A DNA stretch of 64,000 bases from an uncultured Clostridia bacterium (GCA_948524275.1 CAOSLI010000001.1:124001-188000), one strand, 5' to 3'. Positions 54,971-63,316 are shown, numbered from the stretch's first letter. The notes: generated by a model not told the origin, from the letters alone. Made by a program: numbers and translations.

Positions 54971-56548
54971 ATGAAAACAAAAATATTAACAGTTTTATTA
55001 TTAGTGGTTGTTGCATTAAGTATGATACCATTTTCAACAGTAAATGCTGCAACAGCAACAATATCACTTGACTCAAAAAGTGTAAAACCAGAAGAAGAGT
55101 TTACAGTTGATATGAAAGTATCAGGAAGTTTCTCAGCAAACTCAATTGAAGAAACTATAAAGTTTGATAATACAAAACTAGAAGTTGTAAAAATAACAAA
55201 TGGAGATGTAGCAAGAAATTTTGCTATGGCAAGCTTTGATAATCCAGAGCTTTCAACAGCTTCAGCTATTACAACTAAAGATATAGCTAATGAATTAGGA
55301 TTAATAACAGCTACGTTTGCATGTAACCAACCATTTGCATATAGCAACGGAACAATTATAACAGTTACATTCAAAGCTAAATTAGGTGTATCTGGAAATC
55401 AAACATTATCTTTAACATCAGTTGTAGATGGAAAGACTAATGTTGTAACTTCTAAATCAGGAAGTATTGATGTAAAAGTACCTGTAATTGATGTTACAGG
55501 AGTTAAGTTAAATACAAATAAGCTTGATATGAAAGCAGGAGAGACAAAAACTCTTACAGCAACAGTAGAACCAAGCAATGCTACAAACAAAACAGTTAAA
55601 TGGGAAACAAGTGATTCATCTGTTGCAACTGTATCTAATGGAACAGTAAAAGCATTAAAAGAAGGTAATGTTACTATAACAGCAACAGTTGGTGGAAAAA
55701 GTACATCTTGCACAGTAACAGTAGTATGTGCACATAAAGATGTAACAGAACATCCTGCTAAAGAAGCAACATGTATAGAAAAAGGAAATACAGCATACAC
55801 AGTATGTAATACATGTGGAAAAATCATAGCAGGTGAAAATAAAGAAATACCAGTTAGAGATCATACATATGGAAACTTAATAGCAGAAGTTCCAGCAGTT
55901 CATACAAAAGATGAACTAAAGAATGGAACAGCAGCTCATTACAAATGTTCAGTATGTAACAAAGTATTTAACAAAGATAAAAAAGAAGTTAAAGCAGAAG
56001 ATTTAATAATAAAGGCAGAACATAACTATAGTGATTTTGAAATAACTGATGAAACACACAGTGCAAAATGTGCATGTGGAAAAGTTGTTAAAAATGAACC
56101 ACATAAAGGCGGAACAGCATACTGTAATGAAAAAGCTATATGCGAAGTATGTAAAGCACATTATGGTGAACTTAATCCAGATAGCCACAAAGGTGGAGAA
56201 GCTACATGTATAGCAAAAGCAGTTTGCGAATTATGTAAGAAAGAATATGGAGAAATAAATTCAGAGAATCATAAAAACATTGAATTACAAGGTGACGTTG
56301 AAGCTACAACTGAAAAAGAAGGATACACAGGTGATGTATATTGTAAAGATTGCAAAAAGATAGTTGAAAAAGGTGAAGTTATAGCTAAACTTGAAAAAGA
56401 ACCAGTAAAAGAAGAAAATGTAGATCCTAATAAACCAAAAACAGCTGACAACAGCCATATAGTATTATGGATTGGCTTAAGCTTAGTATCAATAGCTGGT
56501 GTAGTATTTATCATAAGACACAATGCAAAAAAGGGAATGAATAACTAA
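54971..56548 (+). CDS. Cohesin-domain surface protein with sortase-like C-terminus
   Basis: 525 residues from ATG 54971 with AAGGGAGA as RBS. Signal peptide 1-26; cohesin domain ~27-172 (ISLDSKSVKPEEEFTVDMKV, EETIKFDNTKLEVVKI, GTIITVTFKAKLGVSGNQTL); BIG2 ~173-255; then Cys-rich repeats with CxxC pairs (CAHKDVTEHPAKEATC, YTVCNTCGKI, YKCSVCNKVF, CEVCKAHYG), each about 40-60 residues. C-terminus: NKPKTADNS, hydrophobic helix, basic tail, a variant sorting signal. It should be the cell-surface receptor for the eight dockerin proteins. The sortase gene follows immediately. Confidence 0.88.
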   Translation: MKTKILTVLLLVVVALSMIPFSTVNAATATISLDSKSVKPEEEFTVDMKVSGSFSANSIEETIKFDNTKLEVVKITNGDVARNFAMASFDNPELSTASAITTKDIANELGLITATFACNQPFAYSNGTIITVTFKAKLGVSGNQTLSLTSVVDGKTNVVTSKSGSIDVKVPVIDVTGVKLNTNKLDMKAGETKTLTATVEPSNATNKTVKWETSDSSVATVSNGTVKALKEGNVTITATVGGKSTSCTVTVVCAHKDVTEHPAKEATCIEKGNTAYTVCNTCGKIIAGENKEIPVRDHTYGNLIAEVPAVHTKDELKNGTAAHYKCSVCNKVFNKDKKEVKAEDLIIKAEHNYSDFEITDETHSAKCACGKVVKNEPHKGGTAYCNEKAICEVCKAHYGELNPDSHKGGEATCIAKAVCELCKKEYGEINSENHKNIELQGDVEATTEKEGYTGDVYCKDCKKIVEKGEVIAKLEKEPVKEENVDPNKPKTADNSHIVLWIGLSLVSIAGVVFIIRHNAKKGMNN

Positions 56549-56574
56549 TAAGAATTAGAAATAGAAATAATTAT

Positions 56575-56618
56575 AATAGCATTGATAACTGAATAAAGGA
56601 AAGTTATCAATGCTATTT
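56575..56618 (+). terminator. Terminator after the cohesin gene
   Basis: AATAGCATTGATAACT pairs with AGTTATCAATGCTATT, then TCT-rich sequence. Confidence 0.85.
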
Positions 56619-56694
56619 CTAACATTATATGATTTTTTTGTATAATGTTACAATTAAAATTAGCTAAATTTAGTGATTATAAAAAGGAAGTAAA

Positions 56695-57445
56695 ATGAAT
56701 AAGAAGACAAAAATGATAATGATTATAATGCTCATTGCGATATGTGCATTTTCAATATATCAAATTTTTTATTATCTTAGAGAAGATAATGCAAATAAAA
56801 AGCTAAATGATGAACTAAAAAATATAGCAATAACTATTAAGAATCAGGCTCTGGACCAAAATGATATTACAGAAAGTAAAGAAGATATAATACCAATTAC
56901 TGTTGATTTTGATATGTTAAAACAAGAAAATAAGGATACCGTTCGGATGGATATACTCTGAAAATTCCCCCATAAATTATCCTGTGGTGCAATGCAAGAA
57001 CAATGAAAAGTACGTTACTACACTATTTAATGGCAGAAGTGGTTCGGCTGGAACTTTATTTATGGATTATAGAAACGAATCAGATTTATCAAATAACAAT
57101 ACTATTATATATGGACATAATATGAAAAATGGAACAATGCTTGGAACTATAATGAAATATAGAAATCAAAGCTATTATGACAATCATAAGATTATATATT
57201 ATTTAACGCCATATAAAAATTACAAAGTAGAGATTTTTGCCGGTGTAACATCAAATGTTTATTCTGAAATATATAATTTAGAAAGAATAGATAAAAATAG
57301 AAGAAATACTTTAATGAGACAATCTAACTTTAAAAATGATATTGAAATAACTGATGAAGATAAATTTCTCACACTTTCAACTTGTGCATATGATTTTGAC
57401 GATGCAAGATTTATTTTAGTTGGGGTGCTAAGAGAAATATTATAA
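56695..57445 (+). CDS. srtB: Class B sortase, read through a +1 shift at CGG
   Basis: 249 residues once joined at CGG 56944. Membrane helix 7-29; the joined sequence KDTVGWIYSENSPINYPVVQ carries the Val-Gly-Trp-Ile motif of class B sortases, and the Gly is exactly the codon made by the shift (GGA). Active site: His in IIYGHNMKNGTMLG, Cys in LTLSTCAYDF and Arg in DDARFILVG. Unshifted, the first frame ends after 88 residues without a catalytic residue. It lies directly after the cohesin gene and probably anchors that protein to the wall. Confidence 0.92.
56944..56947 (+). other. In-frame CGG, +1 frameshift site 5 (srtB)
   Basis: Context GTT CGG A. The 0 frame gives RMDIL-stop; GTT-(C)-GGA-TGG-ATA gives VGWI, the motif expected in sortase B, so the shift position and the inserted glycine are fixed by homology. 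Confidence 0.92.
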
Positions 57446-57455
57446 AATAGAATAA

Positions 57456-57484
57456 TTGACAATTATAAAAAATAATTGTATAAT
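57456..57484 (+). promoter_or_regulatory. Promoter of ppaC
   Basis: Perfect TTGACA, 17-base spacer, TATAAT. Confidence 0.88.
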
Positions 57485-57546
57485 AGGCAAGAAACATACG
57501 AAAAATAGCAATAAAATATAGATGATTTTGAAAGGAAAATAAAGAA

Positions 57547-58470
57547 ATGGAAAAAGTTTTAATTTTGGGACATAAGAATCCAGATACAGATTCAATATGT
57601 TCTAGTCTGGTAATGGAAAGAATAGCAAAGATATATGGAATAGATGCTGAGGCAGTTAGACTTGGTAATATAAATAAGGAAACAGAATATGTTTTAAATT
57701 ATTTAGGAATAGAGCCTCAGAGGCAGATTACAGTTGCAGAAGAAGGACAAAAAATAATACTTGTTGACCATAATGAGGCTCCTCAAAGCATAGATGGAAG
57801 AGAAAAACTTGAAGTAATAGCTGTTATTGATCATCACAGAATAGCTGATTTTTCAACATCAATGCCTTTATATTACATAGCTAAGCCATATGGATGTACA
57901 TCAACATTATTGTATGAAATATGCAAAAAAGAAGGATTAGAAATAGATAAAACAATGGCAACTCTAATGCTTAGTGCAATTATATCAGATACATTATTAT
58001 TAAAATCTCCAACTTGCACTAAAAAAGATATAGAAGCATTTGAAGAACTAGAAAAAATTGCAGAGATAGATGCTAAAACTTATGGACTAGATATGCTAAA
58101 AGCAGGAACTGATTTTAGTATGTATGGTGCTGCAGAGGTAATAAATCTTGATGCAAAAGAATTTAACGAAAAAGGTAAAAAAATTGTAATTGCTCAAGTA
58201 AATACAGCAGATATTCAAGATGTATTTACAAGAAAAGAAGAGTTATCTTTTGAAATAGAAAAAAGAATTGTTGACGATGGTCTAGACTTATTTATATTTG
58301 TAATAACAGATATAATTAACTCTAACTCAAAGATAATTGCTTTAGGAACAGATAAAGAGCTTGCTGAAAAAGCCTTTGGTAAAAAGTTAGATAATGATGA
58401 TGCAATGATTCTTGAAGGAGTTGTTTCTAGAAAGAAACAAGTGGCACCACAAATAATTGATGCTATATAA
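57547..58470 (+). CDS. ppaC: Manganese-dependent inorganic pyrophosphatase
   Basis: 307 residues, DHH family II pyrophosphatase of standard length. Metal ligands in LILGHKNPDTDSICSSL, LVDHNEAPQS and VIDHHRIADF; C-terminal DHHA2 domain with SRKKQVAPQI. It hydrolyses pyrophosphate to phosphate in the cytoplasm and drives biosynthetic reactions. No CBS regulatory domain is present. Own promoter and terminator. Confidence 0.96.
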   Translation: MEKVLILGHKNPDTDSICSSLVMERIAKIYGIDAEAVRLGNINKETEYVLNYLGIEPQRQITVAEEGQKIILVDHNEAPQSIDGREKLEVIAVIDHHRIADFSTSMPLYYIAKPYGCTSTLLYEICKKEGLEIDKTMATLMLSAIISDTLLLKSPTCTKKDIEAFEELEKIAEIDAKTYGLDMLKAGTDFSMYGAAEVINLDAKEFNEKGKKIVIAQVNTADIQDVFTRKEELSFEIEKRIVDDGLDLFIFVITDIINSNSKIIALGTDKELAEKAFGKKLDNDDAMILEGVVSRKKQVAPQIIDAI

Positions 58471-58503
58471 TAAATACAATTAATTTAGTTTAATATAAAA
58501 GAG

Positions 58504-58546
58504 AACTAACTTATTTAGAATGTATAATCTAATAAGTTAGTTTTTC
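58504..58546 (+). terminator. Terminator after ppaC
   Basis: AACTAACTTATT pairs with AATAAGTTAGTT, followed by T residues. Confidence 0.87.
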
Positions 58547-58576
58547 ATTTTAAAGAATAAAAATTTAAAAATAGTA

Positions 58577-58605
58577 TTGACAAAATTTGTCATAGAATAT
58601 ATAAT
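58577..58605 (+). promoter_or_regulatory. Promoter of the MucBP-like gene
   Basis: TTGACA, 17-base spacer, TATAAT; precedes a structured leader. Confidence 0.85.
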
Positions 58606-58616
58606 CAAACCATAAT

Positions 58617-58668
58617 TTGGAATCTATAAGATTTTTTTCTAATATCTGGCCAGATATAATAATTCCAA
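58617..58668 (+). promoter_or_regulatory. Palindrome inside a stem in the leader
   Basis: ATATCTGGCCAGATAT (58642-58657) is a perfect 16-base palindrome, enclosed by TTGGAAT (58617-58623) and ATTCCAA (58662-58668). Either an operator for a dimeric regulator or a structured mRNA leader. It does not match a leader I know. Confidence 0.5.
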
Positions 58669-58723
58669 TTTAACTAATAAATTAAATAGAAAGGATATGT
58701 TTTTAACATATTATTAGAGGTGT

Positions 58724-60265
58724 ATGCCTATGGGAAAATATTTAAATCAAAGGATAAAGATTGTATTAGTATTATTTTTGGCTTTAATAAGTATTATCAT
58801 GATAAAAGTGTTTAATAATAGTGATCTTGCTAAAGTGAAAGAGCAAAGAATAGATGATAGTATAATCAAGATAAAGTATGGGAGCAAACTATATGAAAGC
58901 AAAAAGAGTAATAGTAAAAATACAAATAATATCTCCAATTTAATTTTAATAGATAGTAATCAAGGAGGAGATAATAAAACTAAAGACATAATAAAACATA
59001 AAGATAAGACAGAAGACAATTTTTTTAGTAAAGTAAAAGAAAATATATGTACTCTTTTTAATATAAATAAAAAAGTTATAATTGACACCAAAGATATAGA
59101 TGCACCAGACAATGTAGAAAAGATTGACGTAAAAGTATTAGAAGATAATGCAATTATAAATTTTAGTGAGCCCAAAGACAATGGAACAGATTATGAATAT
59201 GTTGTTGAAAATGAAGGTCAGGAAGAGAAGTTAAACTTTCATTCAAAAACAGGTATATATGGTTATAGCTATAAAATAAGTAATGATGAAAATGACTTAG
59301 CTGATGAATATGCTAATAAACTAGATAATACCCCCATAATTATACAAGATATAGACTGGAATAAAGATTATTATTTACATATAAGAACTATAGATAAGAG
59401 CAACAATATTTCACAAAACAATACAATCAAGATCAAACTTCCATCATTTGGAGCTAAGCTTGAATACGTTGATAAAGAAACTGGAAAGATTTTAAGCATG
59501 AATGAAAAGATTAATGGAATGATAAATGATAATTATGATGCAGAAAAGAAAATAAAGGAAATACAAAATTATACACTAATTAATACAGTTGGAGATGTTA
59601 ATGGAAAATTAAAGAGAGAACTTACAACAATTATATTTGAATATGCCCAAAATAAAATTTTAAGAGTAAAATATATTGATGAAGAAACTGGAACTGAAAT
59701 TGCACAAATAGATGAAATATTAGGATATATAGGAAAAGAATTAAAATTGAATCCTAAAGTAATTGATAAATATATTCCAATTGATTATAAGAAGAATATT
59801 AAAATAGAAAGAAATACAGATGAAGTTATTTTCAAGTATAAAAAATTAGAAGATAAAATTACTACAATTATTAGTAATAGTGCACAAGAAGATGGTCGCA
59901 AAATCAGAATTAGATATATTGACATAAATACAAATAAATTGTTATTTAAAGATGAAATTGTTGTAAATGATGATGAGAAACAAATTAAATACAAATTAAA
60001 GAAAATTGAGGGGTATAACTTGGTAAATAATATAGAAGATGATTCTAACAATAGACATGATAAGAATTTGAAAAAAACTAAAGATGGAACAAAAAAAGAA
60101 AATAACATAATGGACGAAATTATTAATAGTTTAGATATTGAATCTAATATAAAAAATGATAATGATAATGGATTAACAGAAGACGAGAAAAGAAGGACTA
60201 TTGCACAATATGAAATTGTTATGAATTGTGATGAGTCAGACTACATAATATATTATAAAAAGTAA
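58724..60265 (+). CDS. MucBP-like repeat surface protein
   Basis: 513 residues. One N-terminal membrane helix (IKIVLVLFLALISIIMIKVF) as anchor or signal; a short Ig/FN3-like domain ~125-235 (NAIINFSEPKDNGTDYEYVV); then MucBP-like repeats around 245-300, 310-365 and 385-440 (KLEYVDKETGKIL, RVKYIDEETGTEIAQ, RIRYIDINTNKLLF). No sorting motif, so it would be held by the N-terminal helix. MucBP repeats bind mucin in other species; that function is not proven here. ATGs at 58724 and 58730 are both possible. Confidence 0.78.
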   Translation: MPMGKYLNQRIKIVLVLFLALISIIMIKVFNNSDLAKVKEQRIDDSIIKIKYGSKLYESKKSNSKNTNNISNLILIDSNQGGDNKTKDIIKHKDKTEDNFFSKVKENICTLFNINKKVIIDTKDIDAPDNVEKIDVKVLEDNAIINFSEPKDNGTDYEYVVENEGQEEKLNFHSKTGIYGYSYKISNDENDLADEYANKLDNTPIIIQDIDWNKDYYLHIRTIDKSNNISQNNTIKIKLPSFGAKLEYVDKETGKILSMNEKINGMINDNYDAEKKIKEIQNYTLINTVGDVNGKLKRELTTIIFEYAQNKILRVKYIDEETGTEIAQIDEILGYIGKELKLNPKVIDKYIPIDYKKNIKIERNTDEVIFKYKKLEDKITTIISNSAQEDGRKIRIRYIDINTNKLLFKDEIVVNDDEKQIKYKLKKIEGYNLVNNIEDDSNNRHDKNLKKTKDGTKKENNIMDEIINSLDIESNIKNDNDNGLTEDEKRRTIAQYEIVMNCDESDYIIYYKK

Positions 60266-60276
60266 GTAAAATTATA

Positions 60277-60308
60277 GCCAGTAGAAATATACTACTGGCA
60301 TATTTTTA
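60277..60308. terminator. Bidirectional terminator
   Basis: GCCAGTAG pairs with CTACTGGC, with A/T-rich flanks on both sides. Confidence 0.8.
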
Positions 60309-61214
60309 TTAATAAAGATCAGGAAGTACAGGACATACAATTTTATAATTTTGCTTACTATTGGCAAGTAAATACATATGTGCTTTTCTAACATAATCAA
60401 AAAATTTTGCAATGTTTGCATCTTCACTATTAACAATTTTCAAAAATGTATTATATAGACTATCTTCATCAATCATAGGTCTATTATTAGATATGGCATC
60501 AAAAAATTCATTTTGTATATTTCTAACAATGTCACATTTGCAATATATTGATAAATCAGGATGTGATTTCATAAGTTTTAGATTTCTGTTTAGACAAGAA
60601 TTAATTGGGTAGACAGGAAAATCTTTTAAATAGTAACACTGATTATTCATAAAAGCTATCTTAGAGCTTTTCTCAATCAATTGATAGACAGTATCAGCAT
60701 TATCACCACTAAATTTAACAGCATCGAATAAACTTCTAGCAAACACCTTACCACAAGGAGTATTATTTATATTATTTTCAATAAGAAGTTGCCTTAGGGC
60801 ATCTTCACTATCAAAAAGGATAACTTGGGTTGAACTATAATTTTTTGACTCATTATAAGTTGAACACATGGCAATATCAACGTTGTAAGAATTAACCATA
60901 AGGGCAAGATTTTGGAGATAATTGTTATCGATTTTATCACAGCCATTTAAAAATGTAATATATTTACCACTTGCAAGTTCTATTCCCTTATTTCTGCTAT
61001 CAGCTAGACCTACATGAAGTCCATGATGAACTTTCATTTTTGAATTAGATATAAGTAGCTCATCACAAATTCTTGATGATGAATCTGTACTACCATCATC
61101 AACTATAATAATTTCCATATTTCTATATGTTTGGCTTATTACTGACATTATACAGTCTCTTAAATATTCGCCATCATTGTAAACATTAATAACAACACTA
61201 ATTAAATCTTCCAT
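60309..61214 (-). CDS. GT2 family glycosyltransferase
   Basis: 301 residues. GT-A fold: LISVVINVYNDGEYLRDCIM, VISQTYRNMEIIIVDDGSTD and the sugar-metal region GKYITFLNGCDKIDN, where the usual DxD is NGCD, so metal binding may differ. No membrane helix. It stands alone, so its target is unknown. Its translation start is odd: the strong AAGGAGG lies 33 bases upstream, separated by a hairpin that contains a three-codon ORF. Confidence 0.85.
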   Translation of the reverse strand: MEDLISVVINVYNDGEYLRDCIMSVISQTYRNMEIIIVDDGSTDSSSRICDELLISNSKMKVHHGLHVGLADSRNKGIELASGKYITFLNGCDKIDNNYLQNLALMVNSYNVDIAMCSTYNESKNYSSTQVILFDSEDALRQLLIENNINNTPCGKVFARSLFDAVKFSGDNADTVYQLIEKSSKIAFMNNQCYYLKDFPVYPINSCLNRNLKLMKSHPDLSIYCKCDIVRNIQNEFFDAISNNRPMIDEDSLYNTFLKIVNSEDANIAKFFDYVRKAHMYLLANSKQNYKIVCPVLPDLY

Positions 61215-61221
61215 AAAATTT

Positions 61222-61255
61222 TATATGGTTAATGAACCATATATGACCTCCTTAA
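61222..61255 (-). promoter_or_regulatory. RBS, mini-ORF and hairpin before the GT2 gene
   Basis: On the minus strand AAGGAGG (61253-61247) is followed at six bases by ATG GTT CAT TAA, a three-codon ORF that lies within the hairpin TATATGGTT/AACCATATA (61243-61222). The gene's own ATG is 8 bases after the hairpin. Confidence 0.6.
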
Positions 61256-61325
61256 GAATTTTTTATGATTATACCACAATGAAATATATTACTACAAGCT
61301 ATTTAAATAAATGTATATAAAATGA

Positions 61326-61355
61326 TTGACATACATGATTTATATGTTGTATAAT
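61326..61355 (+). promoter_or_regulatory. Promoter of tRNA-Glu
   Basis: TTGACA, 18-base spacer, TATAAT, 12 bases before the tRNA. Confidence 0.85.
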
Positions 61356-61367
61356 TAATAAGTATAT

Positions 61368-61442
61368 GGCCCCATGGTCAAACGGTTAAGACGCAGCCCT
61401 CTCAAGGCTGAGTTATGGGTTCGATTCCCGTTGGGGTCACCA
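61368..61442 (+). tRNA. tRNA-Glu(CTC)
   Basis: Acceptor GGCCCCA pairs with TGGGGTC (one G-U). D-arm GGTCAAACGGTTAAGAC, anticodon stem CAGCC/GGCTG with loop CTCTCAA giving anticodon CTC, T-arm with GGTTCGATTCC. CCA is encoded at 61440-61442. Reads GAG glutamate codons. Confidence 0.95.
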
Positions 61443-61454
61443 AAGCATAAGCCT

Positions 61455-61500
61455 AACAACTTGTAAATCGAACAACGATTTATGAGTTGTTATTTATATT
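61455..61500 (+). terminator. Terminator after tRNA-Glu
   Basis: AACAACTTGTAAATCG pairs with CGATTTATGAGTTGTT (two G-U pairs) followed by a T-rich tract. Confidence 0.85.
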
Positions 61501-61566
61501 TTATATAGTAAATTTATGTTAAAAAATAAAAACAGATTATAAATATATTTAGAAAGGAACTAAGAA

Positions 61567-62655
61567 ATGAAAATTGGAATAGTAGGGCTTCCTAATGTGG
61601 GAAAAAGTACACTATTTAATAGCATAACAAATGCAGGAGCAGAATGTGCAAATTATCCATTTTGTACAATAGAACCAAATGTTGGAGTTGTTCCTGTGCC
61701 AGATGAAAGATTAGATGTATTAGGAAAAATGTACGAAGCAGAAAAGATAACTCATGCGATAATAGAATTTGTTGACATAGCAGGATTAGTTAAAGGTGCA
61801 AGTAAAGGTGAGGGATTAGGCAATAAATTTTTATCACATATTAGAGAAACAGATTCAATTGCCCAAGTTGTAAGATGCTTTGATGATTCTAATATAATTC
61901 ATGTGGATGGAAGTATAGATCCGATTAGAGATATAGACACAATTAATATTGAGCTAGTATTAGCAGATTTAGAAACTGTAAATAAAAGAATTGATAGAGC
62001 TGCAAAATTATCTAAAGGTGATAAAAAATATTTAGATGAAGTAGAAATTTTTGAAAAAATAAAAAAATGTCTAGAAGATGGAAAGCCAGCAAGAACACTA
62101 TCTTTATCAGACGAAGAAAAGGAAATGGTAAAAGATGCATTTTTACTTACAATGAAAAAAGTATTATATATTGCTAACATTTCAGAAGATGACATTGGAA
62201 AAGATGAAAATGAATATGTAAAAAAGGTTAGAGAATATGCTAAAGCTGAAGATTCTGAAGTAATTCCTTTATGTGTAAAAATAGAAGAAGAATTGTCTGG
62301 ATTAGAAGGAGAAGATAAAAAAGAAATGTTAGAAGCTTTAGGATTAGATGAATCAGGACTAGATAAAGTTATTAAAGCAAGCTATGATTTATTAGGTCTT
62401 ATGTCATTTTTAACTGCAGGAAAGAAAGAGGTTAGAGCTTGGACAATAAAGAAAGGAACAAAAGCACCTGCTGCAGCAGGCAAAATTCATACTGATTTTG
62501 AAAGAGGTTTCATAAAAGCAGAAATTGTATCATATAATGATTTATTAGAAAACGGTTCATATCAGAAACTAAAAGAATTGGGATTGATAAGATTAGAAGG
62601 AAAAGATTATGTTATGCAAGAGGGAGACATAGTAGAATTTAAATTTAATGTATAA
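61567..62655 (+). CDS. ychF: Redox-regulated ATPase YchF/EngD (Obg family)
   Basis: 362 residues, the usual length. Begins MKIGIVGLPNVGKSTLFN (P-loop), then NYPFCTIEPNVG, DIAGLVKGASKGEGLGN (switch II) and a central coiled region; the NxxE-type nucleotide motif binds ATP rather than GTP in this family. C-terminal TGS domain ends GDIVEFKFNV. It associates with ribosomes and stress responses in other bacteria. Confidence 0.97.
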   Translation: MKIGIVGLPNVGKSTLFNSITNAGAECANYPFCTIEPNVGVVPVPDERLDVLGKMYEAEKITHAIIEFVDIAGLVKGASKGEGLGNKFLSHIRETDSIAQVVRCFDDSNIIHVDGSIDPIRDIDTINIELVLADLETVNKRIDRAAKLSKGDKKYLDEVEIFEKIKKCLEDGKPARTLSLSDEEKEMVKDAFLLTMKKVLYIANISEDDIGKDENEYVKKVREYAKAEDSEVIPLCVKIEEELSGLEGEDKKEMLEALGLDESGLDKVIKASYDLLGLMSFLTAGKKEVRAWTIKKGTKAPAAAGKIHTDFERGFIKAEIVSYNDLLENGSYQKLKELGLIRLEGKDYVMQEGDIVEFKFNV

Positions 62656-62956
62656 AAGATAACATAATATTGTATATGAAATAAAAAACACAAATGTAAC
62701 ACAAATGTAATATTAGTGAAACAGAAAATAAGATGTAGAATATTTCAACAAAAAAACAAACAAAAAAAACAAAAAAATGTCAAATAATGAGAAAAAATAA
62801 AAACAAACAAAAAAAATAAATAAAAAGCATTGACTTAAAATTTTTTTAAGTATAAAATTATTAACAGATAAAAAATGTAAGATATTTCATGCAATAATTT
62901 TAAAAAAATTAGTTATAATAATTATTGGAAATCAAAACGATAAGGAGAACAAAAAG
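62656..62956. other. AT-rich intergenic region with a direct repeat
   Basis: Very A-rich. It holds the tandem ACACAAATGTAA repeat (62688-62711) and a promoter (TTGACT, 17 bases, TAAAAT at 62830-62858) for the next gene. I see no ORF or RNA structure beyond this. Confidence 0.6.
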
Positions 62957-63316
62957 ATGAAAAATTTAAGAAAAAATTTAATTATAACAATGATTATGGT
63001 AGTTGTAGCATTAGCATTTATGATTAAAGGAGTTAGTGCAACAGGAACTCCTCAATTATCACTTGGAAATAATGCAGGATCAGGTACAACAACTTTAAAT
63101 CCAGGCACAACAGGAGGAAACACATCTAATACAGCCAATACAGCTAACACGACTAATACAACTCCAAGAAATAACATTGTTAAAACAAATAATATAAATA
63201 CAGGTAATAAAGATTTACCACAAACAGGTGAAAATGATATATACATTGTTACAGGAATTGGAATTTTAGCAATTGCCATTGGTGGATTTGCATATATCAA
63301 GTCAAAAAGATTTTAA
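62957..63316 (+). CDS. Small LPXTG-anchored surface protein
   Basis: 119 residues: signal peptide 1-29; a low-complexity Thr/Asn/Gly linker (TTTLNPGTTGGNTSNTANTA); then LPQTGEND followed by a hydrophobic helix and KSKRF tail, a canonical sortase signal. Such a tiny mature protein (about 60 residues) of pure linker sequence is unusual. The window's class B sortase is not the usual enzyme for LPQTG, so a class A, D or E sortase must be elsewhere. Confidence 0.8.
   Translation: MKNLRKNLIITMIMVVVALAFMIKGVSATGTPQLSLGNNAGSGTTTLNPGTTGGNTSNTANTANTTNTTPRNNIVKTNNINTGNKDLPQTGENDIYIVTGIGILAIAIGGFAYIKSKRF

Noticed and set aside
19139..56947. CGG reassigned to another amino acid
   Set aside because: Any sense reading of CGG keeps the 0 frame, which stops within 1-7 codons and does not match the downstream domains; only a +1 shift restores them.
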